From Mesostigma viride (lineage: Eukaryota; Streptophyta; Mesostigmatophyceae; Mesostigmatales; Mesostigmataceae): a DNA stretch of 64,000 nt. Under the pieces are notes generated by a model, which worked only from the letters and a program-made list of their open reading frames with translations, made no database searches and was not told the DNA's origin. The position numbers and the translations under genes were made by a program. Every line of letters begins with the position of its first letter. Position 1 is the first letter of the stretch. The DNA lies in assembly GCA_009746045.1 (NCBI GenBank), contig RPFO01000312.1:4656476-4720475 (forward strand). The letters are read 5' to 3'. This document shows, piece by piece, positions 62,801-64,000 of the stretch.

Positions 62801-64000
62801 GCCGGATCGAGGAGCTAGTCGCCTTTTGCATCGAGCATCGTGTATCTATATTAGGCGTCCAGGAACACCGCCGCACGGTGCCACTTGGCCTGGTGAGCAC
62901 TGCTCGCTTGGCGGGTGGCTGGCGGTTTTACTTCGCTGGCAGCGGTACGTCTGGCCAAGGTGGTGTTGGTCTTTTGTGTTCGCCGCTGGCAGTTGCTAGC
63001 CTCAGCACGCTTAAGTTTCTAACCCCACGCCTTATGGTAGCACATTTCACCTCTGTCGAGGGGCGGTCTAAACACCACCTCACGGTGGGGGTGGGCTACG
63101 CACCCCACAGTGGTCTACCTGATTCGGCCCGTGAGGAGTTCTTCGAATCTTTGCATGACCTTGAGAGGGTCACTCCGGCCCGCCACTTTTTGGTTATGCT
63201 GCTCGACGCCAATGCTACGCTCCCCGTGGGCACTGCTGGCAGTCGCTTTGCGCCTGCTGACACGGAAGCTAACGCCAACACTCCCCTTTTCTCTGCCTTT
63301 TTGCGGGATAGCGGGATGGTTGCTGTCAACTGCCAATTCCAACGTCCCTCACAGGACTTGGTCACTTTTCGTGGCCCTAACGGCCGTCAGGCCTGTCTGG
63401 ACTACGTGGTGGTACGGCAGCCCAGGTGCACCTCGGTTCTGGACGCCCGAGTGTTTGACACGCCCACGGTGTGCTCTGACCACCGGTTGGTGCGCGCGAC
63501 CCTTCGGCTCCGGTTCCACGTCCCCGAGCGCCGCGCCGCACTGGTCCGCCCTGACTGGTCTGCTCTACGTCCGGTCAAGGGAGATCCTGAGGACTGGACG
63601 GACGCCGAGCACGAGCGGAACTGGTGCCGACGGAAGTACCTGTCGGCCCTGGACGCCCGGGCGGACGTCGACGAGCTGGACAATGGTGCCCCCAACGCAG
63701 CCATTTTTGCGGGCTTTGCGGCCCGTGCCCCGTTGCTGGCGGCCCGGCACCTGCCGGTCATGCCCCGCCGCCGCCCCGGCCCGCTCTACCGCCAGGACCC
63801 CAAGGTCTTGGCCGCCCGGCACCGCCTCAAGCGTAACCGGGACCCGCTGCAGAAACCATTGCTCAAGGCCGCCCTTGTGGAGGCCTACGAGCACGCTCAG
63901 GACGCGGAGGCGGCCCAGTGCATCGCGGATGCCAAGGCCTGCCAGGCTCGCAACCAGGGCAAGGACATGTGGTACCACCTCGACCGGCTCGGCGGCCGGC
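59881..64000 (+). CDS. LINE ORF2-type protein (AP-like endonuclease), split by insertion and open at the right edge
   Basis: Starts at ATG 59,881 (MPRPNRRVKAM), reads to 59,948, and resumes in the same frame at 62,496 when the insertion with its AACCTCATCTGT duplication is discounted. From 62,496 it stays open to base 64,000. Endonuclease motifs: ATFNTRTL (about 62,758), ILGVQEHRR (catalytic E, about 62,850), VGYAPHSG (about 63,092), LLDANA (about 63,200), CLDYVVVRQ (about 63,395) and CSDHRLV (the SDH box, about 63,474). The RT domain would lie beyond the window. A low-complexity PPPPPAAST stretch separates the N-terminus from the nuclease. All expected nuclease residues are present. Confidence 0.85.
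60166..62245 (-). mobile_element. ORF1-only non-LTR retroelement with (TTAA)n tail
   Basis: Minus-strand element of about 2.1 kb: roughly 200 bp 5' UTR, ORF1 (62,043-60,679), about 495 bp 3' UTR and a (TTAA)n tail at about 60,166-60,184. GCCCTTGCAT flanks it (60,156-60,165 and 62,246-62,255) as a 10-bp target duplication. No endonuclease or RT follows ORF1, so it must depend on an autonomous partner. The tail-proximal CTCCGTTGGGAGT motif is shared with the plus-strand copy and appears, diverged, at 59,806-59,845. Confidence 0.8.
60679..62043 (-). CDS. L1-ORF1-like RNA-binding protein, 454 aa
   Basis: Starts MTTSKAKRGLEKEL and ends MWTPPAG. After a proline-rich stretch (about 20-50), a middle region contains a long heptad-like coiled coil (about 165-270, e.g. 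LTSLNTTLNKVEARVSNVE). An RRM-like part follows (about 325-400; ECRVVLRRFP, LSGCHRLPHS, PVLLTFPSPEDKQRFLSRR), then a basic C-terminal domain (DLTPAQQQQRRDLWPEYLRH...VYWRGGDL). This order (coiled coil, RRM, C-terminal domain) is that of L1 ORF1 proteins, which trimerise and bind element RNA. Its C-terminus matches the fragment at 11,464-11,709. The ORF is intact. Confidence 0.8.
   Translation of the reverse strand: MTTSKAKRGLEKELTGSQPNPLAIVLAQPPGLANPPPAAPSPSASPEPKKPCHARNWSKFLPGDRRFGWTVWQELSPQECIEVLQFLEQERKLFVPKGGAAIDYNGDMSWLYALDEVQQRLIILTSQFQSHLSDLTLTLRTPAPAQPAAPSASSLCKDDLRAVLEEHVTWPLAEQLTSLNTTLNKVEARVSNVETKVVHKLQPQFTALHTAEQASEKHATLVSRLNQVEGKCGVLLKKLEAITAHTEALATQVPKIAEQTATIASQPPRQDAGDLPPLSYADLLRSATASTTDAIATKLQELENHRQAQQREVTDRARRECRVVLRRFPQKPGETSTSLADELKNQLLTLMGLVGEVALSGCHRLPHSRDKAAPPPVLLTFPSPEDKQRFLSRRKRLHDLTWTLDDDLTPAQQQQRRDLWPEYLRHKQDPQKPKVYWRGGDLMINHKMWTPPAG

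Overview
The window is eukaryotic nuclear DNA, most likely from a chlorophyte green alga. Genes have many GT-AG introns and GC-rich coding exons in more AT-rich surroundings. A TGTAA poly(A)-type signal follows the large gene, two intronic patches resemble the plant/green-algal telomere unit CCCTAAA, and the predicted 'tiny macrocysts'-type PAS protein belongs to a family expanded in green algae. I cannot name the species.

Layout. 1-7,962: a Ty3/gypsy LTR retrotransposon on the minus strand, running off the left edge. It has a 5' LTR, a long leader, a frame-broken gag, protease, reverse transcriptase (RT), RNase H and integrase. It is inserted in a LINE RT fragment (7,963-8,253). 8,991-19,686: a composite repeat region bounded by 172-bp inverted repeats. 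It holds a 457-bp-arm palindrome around a (GAG)n tract, a gag-protease ORF split by a 5'-truncated retroelement with a 13-bp target-site duplication (TSD), a fold-back element and degenerate CCCA-type repeats. 19,801-21,721: a possible TTAA-flanked element.

21,903-25,341 (minus): a six-exon homologue of the TPD-motif nuclease CDIN1 (C15orf41), about 350 aa. It is divergent, across about 2 kb, from the main gene of the window. 27,295-58,827 (plus): a 22-exon gene for a protein of about 2,107 aa. It has an N-terminal multi-pass membrane region, a helical TmcB/HAT-like region, four PAS-type segments and a C-terminal four-pass membrane module. All 21 splice junctions are GT-AG and phase-consistent. 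About 80% of its 31.5 kb is intron. The introns hold spectacular simple repeats (GGGT, CCCT, CACCC, CCCCTT, a chain of related tetranucleotides) and several short transposons with recognisable terminal inverted repeats (TIRs) and TSDs.

59,806-64,000: nested non-LTR elements. A plus-strand LINE endonuclease ORF begins at 59,881 and resumes at 62,496. It is split by a short non-autonomous copy with a 12-bp TSD, and that copy is itself split by a minus-strand element that encodes only an L1-ORF1-like protein and ends in (TTAA)n. The same ORF1-then-tail layout is seen at 11,447-12,120, suggesting an ORF1-only (HAL1-like) retroelement family. The two cellular genes are a putative nuclear nuclease and a membrane-bound PAS sensor; nothing in the sequence links them beyond their divergent arrangement.
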